From Gammaproteobacteria bacterium (lineage in GTDB: Bacteria > Pseudomonadota > Gammaproteobacteria > UBA9214): 7,696 nt of DNA. The stretch covers positions 1-7,696 of the forward strand of contig DAOVVG010000108.1 of NCBI GenBank assembly GCA_030632175.1, read 5' to 3'. The translations under genes and the position numbers were made by a program. Below are positions 5,831 to 7,696 of this stretch, piece after piece. Below the pieces are notes generated by a model. The model was given only the letters and a program-made list of their open reading frames with translations, was not told the DNA's origin and searched no databases. Position 1 is the first letter of the stretch. Each line of letters begins with the position of its first letter.

Positions 5831-6727
5831 ATGTCTGCATTGAAATATGAATTGAACAACCCGTTCAATCTCGATGACGACACGGCCTACCAGGCGTGGC
5901 GTGAACACAAGCTGGAACAATATCCCGAGCGGGTCGAAGACCTCATCGTCGAAATAAAAAATCCACACCAGCTGACGGGCGCGGAATCCGAGGCCCTCCA
6001 CGCACGCTGCCTCAAGACCAACATGGCCATCTATGCCGGCCCCACCGGCAGCGACCCGGACAAGGCGATACCCAAATCACTCGGCAAGCAGTTTGGACTA
6101 ACCAAACTGGACTGCAACATGGGTGCCGATGATGATGGCATAACGGCACTGAAGGTCGTTGAGGGCGAGTGGCGTGGCGGCTACATTCCCTATACCAACC
6201 GACTGATTCACTGGCACACCGACGGCTACTACAACACACTGGAACAGCAGATCAGGGGACTGCAACTACATTGCGTATCACCGGCCGCCAGCGGTGGTGA
6301 GAATGCACTGCTCGATCATGAAATCGCCTACATACACCTGCGGGATAGCGACCCGGACTATATACGTGCACTGATGAAACCGGATGCCATGACCATTCCA
6401 CCCAATATCCTGGACGGCAAGGAAATCCGGCCTGCGCGTAGTGGCCCGGTATTCTCGGTACTGGAGGATGGCAGCCTGCACATGCGTTATACCGCGCGCA
6501 CCCGTAGCATTGAATGGTCCCCGGATCCGCTCACTCGCTCTGCGATCAAGACCCTGGAGGATTTTCTGGGTTCATCTTCACCCTATATCTATCTCGCCAC
6601 TCTACAACCTGGTCAGGGTCTGATCAGCAACAATGTCCTGCATGATCGTTCCGGGTTTAACAACGATGAAAAACACACCAGGCAACTTTACCGACTGCGC
6701 TATTATCAGCGTATTACTGACACGTAG
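5831..6727 (+). CDS. TauD/TfdA-family Fe(II)/2-oxoglutarate dioxygenase
   Basis: A 298-residue protein of the TauD/TfdA (COG2175-like) double-stranded beta-helix family, which oxidises a substrate with O2 and 2-oxoglutarate at a mononuclear Fe(II). The metal triad is visible: His129 and Asp131 in HWHTDGYY, and His271 in NNVLHDRSGF. Arginines in RQLYRLRYYQR (284-294) supply the expected 2-oxoglutarate contact. The substrate is unknown; the sequence does not single out taurine, 2,4-D or butyrobetaine. ATG 5831 was chosen because GGAG (5820-5823) lies seven bases before it; the frame extends up to an ATG at 5765, but that lies inside the REP pair and lacks a ribosome site. The TAG stop lies within the GTAG head of a third REP. 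It is 117 nt beyond ubiD, so membership in that operon is uncertain. Confidence 0.85.
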   Translation: MSALKYELNNPFNLDDDTAYQAWREHKLEQYPERVEDLIVEIKNPHQLTGAESEALHARCLKTNMAIYAGPTGSDPDKAIPKSLGKQFGLTKLDCNMGADDDGITALKVVEGEWRGGYIPYTNRLIHWHTDGYYNTLEQQIRGLQLHCVSPAASGGENALLDHEIAYIHLRDSDPDYIRALMKPDAMTIPPNILDGKEIRPARSGPVFSVLEDGSLHMRYTARTRSIEWSPDPLTRSAIKTLEDFLGSSSPYIYLATLQPGQGLISNNVLHDRSGFNNDEKHTRQLYRLRYYQRITDT

Positions 6728-6754
6728 CCCGGATGCAGTGAAACGGAATTCAGG
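6724..6754 (+). repeat. REP-like palindrome, copy 3 (overlaps dioxygenase stop)
   Basis: GTAG (6724-6727) and CCCGGAT (6728-6734) are followed by a 13-base loop and a diverged right arm ATTCAGG (6748-6754), leaving one mismatch and one G-U pair. Its loop shares 9 of 13 bases with copy 2 read on the minus strand, while the AGGGAATATATA after the hairpin resembles the GGGGAATATTTA following copy 1. The dioxygenase TAG stop is bases 2-4 of the GTAG head. It lies between convergent genes. Confidence 0.72.
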
Positions 6755-6800
6755 GAATATATATTGAATAAAGGGGTCGACAGCCTGGTTGGCAAGTACG

Positions 6801-7286
6801 TTAACTGAAGATACGTTCATAGAGCGGCAGGGCTTTCTGCGCCATGCTGCTCACTTGCCTGTGCAGCCAGAGTGAATCCACATCCAGCCCATCCAGGAAA
6901 TTCTTGACTTCCAGCCCCAGCTCCGTGTCGCCTTCCATCTGTAACCGGCGCTGAAAAAACAGGGTATCGGTGTCCTCACAGCGCGCGGCAAGCAGTAGAA
7001 ATGCGTGCAAGGTACCGGTAATGGACAGATCCGGCATATTCTTAACCTGACTGGCCACCAGCCCGCCCTGTTGCAAGGTGATGCAAAAAGTCAGTTGCAT
7101 GTCCCGCACATGGATGCGCACGGTGTGGCCTTGCAGGAAGTCCATTTCACTATCCCGCAAAGCATCGGCAAAAACCCTGTTAAGTACGGTAACGACGGCC
7201 TTGCTGTGTACCCTGTCCGGGATGATGGCAAGGGGCATTGACAGCAGGCGGGGGAATAGCGGTGTTTTATCACAGAAATCAGTCAT
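6801..7286 (-). CDS. ubiT: UbiT, SCP2-domain accessory factor for O2-independent ubiquinone synthesis
   Basis: UbiT (formerly YhbT) is an SCP2-domain lipid-binding protein required with UbiU and UbiV for anaerobic ubiquinone synthesis, probably holding the polyprenyl intermediate. From ATG 7286 it has 161 residues (E. coli 174). Diagnostic blocks are LLSMPLAIIP near the N-terminus, DFLQGHTVRIHVRD, LLAARCEDTDTLFFQRRL and MEGDTELGLEVKNFLD, the last two nearly identical to E. coli. The frame is open to ATGs at 7343 (180 residues) and 7370 (189 residues). I prefer 7286 because it aligns with the E. coli start and because the upstream FNR box predicts transcription from near 7335, downstream of both longer starts. 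None of the three has a strong ribosome site; a GGTG three bases before 7343 is the best. The gene is convergent with the dioxygenase. Confidence 0.93.
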   Translation of the reverse strand: MTDFCDKTPLFPRLLSMPLAIIPDRVHSKAVVTVLNRVFADALRDSEMDFLQGHTVRIHVRDMQLTFCITLQQGGLVASQVKNMPDLSITGTLHAFLLLAARCEDTDTLFFQRRLQMEGDTELGLEVKNFLDGLDVDSLWLHRQVSSMAQKALPLYERIFS

Positions 7287-7341
7287 GGTTTGTATAAAAC
7301 GTGTAATTTTCGAATAGGGCGGGAGTACTTTATGCACGGGC

Positions 7342-7383
7342 ATTGTCACCAGGGTCAGACCTTGTTGCATTGATTGAGATCAA
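7342..7383 (-). promoter_or_regulatory. FNR/Anr-type promoter of ubiT
   Basis: TTGAT-TGAG-ATCAA (7370-7383) is a perfect match to the FNR consensus TTGAT-N4-ATCAA, centred at 7376.5. In class II geometry (-41.5) leftward transcription would start near 7335 with a -10 at 7347-7342; the minus strand reads GACAAT there, four of six matches to TATAAT. In the rightward direction the corresponding -10 window (7406-7411) shows nothing convincing. An FNR-controlled ubiT promoter is known in E. coli. The start site is inferred. Confidence 0.75.
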
Positions 7384-7629
7384 CAACAGTGCTGTATGTA
7401 CTCAGACCATCGAGCCGCCCAACCAAAAGATCCACGAGACGGGCGGCATTGACACAGACGATCCATGAGTCGGTGTAGTCTGAACGTCCGAAAAGGGTCA
7501 TGTCTTTTAGAGAAATCTTATTTAGAATCAGTCCCTAGGTCTGCTTCCGGCCGATTTCCCTCTCTGTCAGGATAGTTGTCGCCTGGATTTATCTGATTAT
7601 TCTACAATTAAGGCGGTAAGGATAATGAT
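7384..7629. other. Gene-free region between ubiT and the right-edge gene
   Basis: I find no credible gene in this stretch. GCCGCCC (7414-7420) and GGGCGGC (7441-7447) form a perfect 7-bp inverted repeat with a 20-nt loop. GATCCACGAG (7429-7438) recurs as GATCCATGAG (7460-7469), 31 bp apart. TACAAT (7603-7608) is a possible -10 for the rightward gene, without a clear -35 at normal spacing. Confidence 0.4.
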
Positions 7630-7696
7630 ATGAGTTACCCTGGAATAACAAAAGAAGCTGCGCTGGAAAAGATGTGTCATACCGATTTGTCTTTAC
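7630..7696 (+). CDS. Unidentified gene, 5' end only
   Basis: ATG at 7630 is preceded by TAAGGA (7617-7622) at a seven-base spacing, the best ribosome site in the window. It opens a frame with no stop before the right edge, encoding 22 residues beginning MSYPGITKEAALEKM. A possible -10 (TACAAT, 7603-7608) lies just upstream. Too little is present for identification. The pattern of an acidic, leucine-spaced helix after a short N-terminus is loosely like the start of Hpt phosphotransfer domains, but this is a guess. It is divergent from ubiT. Confidence 0.6.
   Translation, partial: MSYPGITKEAALEKMCHTDLSL

Noticed and set aside
7396..7452. An 18-codon open frame in the right-hand intergenic region.
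   Set aside because: It has no ribosome site, is very short, and overlaps the inverted repeat; nothing supports translation.
1..7696. CRISPR arrays, tRNA or rRNA genes, insertion sequences, toxin-antitoxin or phage-defence modules.
   Set aside because: No spaced repeat array, cloverleaf, transposase or integrase fragment, or small paired toxin-antitoxin genes were seen on either strand. The novelty here is confined to the metabolic locus and its regulation.

Overview
The window looks like chromosomal DNA from a gammaproteobacterium. It encodes YggX, a YhcC-type radical SAM protein and the UbiT/UbiU/UbiV trio, which are closest to their Escherichia coli counterparts as I remember those sequences. 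GTAG-headed REP palindromes are scattered between genes, as is typical of gammaproteobacteria. The genus cannot be named from the sequence alone.

Layout, left to right. (1) yggX (12-296, +), an iron-trafficking / oxidative-damage protein. (2) A convergent gene (421-1101, -) for an exported ClpP/crotonase-fold protein of the COG3904 type. (3) A divergent regulatory region (1102-1367) with an FNR/Anr-type palindrome placed exactly as in a class II FNR promoter, followed by a structured leader of about 120 nt. (4) A tight operon yhcC - ubiU - ubiV - ubiD (1368-5713, +), with a 40-nt overlap, a 13-nt gap and a 4-nt ATGA overlap at its junctions. (5) A pair of inverted REP palindromes (5722-5806). 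(6) A TauD/TfdA-type Fe(II)/2-oxoglutarate dioxygenase (5831-6727, +), whose stop codon lies inside a third REP. (7) ubiT (6801-7286, -), convergent with the dioxygenase and preceded by a perfect TTGAT-N4-ATCAA box, again in class II register. (8) A gene-free stretch (7384-7629) and the first 22 codons of an unidentified gene running off the right edge.

Taken together, this is an oxygen-independent ubiquinone biosynthesis locus. UbiU and UbiV carry all eight Fe-S cysteines of the known O2-independent hydroxylase, UbiT is its SCP2-domain lipid-binding partner, and UbiD is the prenyl-FMN decarboxylase acting upstream. Both transcription units that carry these genes have an FNR-type box with a fitting -10 element, so the sequence predicts coordinated induction at low oxygen.

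Two genes are not established members of the pathway and are the main candidates for something new. One is the radical SAM gene yhcC, first in the operon and overlapping ubiU. The other is the O2-requiring dioxygenase lying between ubiD and ubiT. Promoters, starts and regulatory claims are read from the sequence and are not experimentally supported here.
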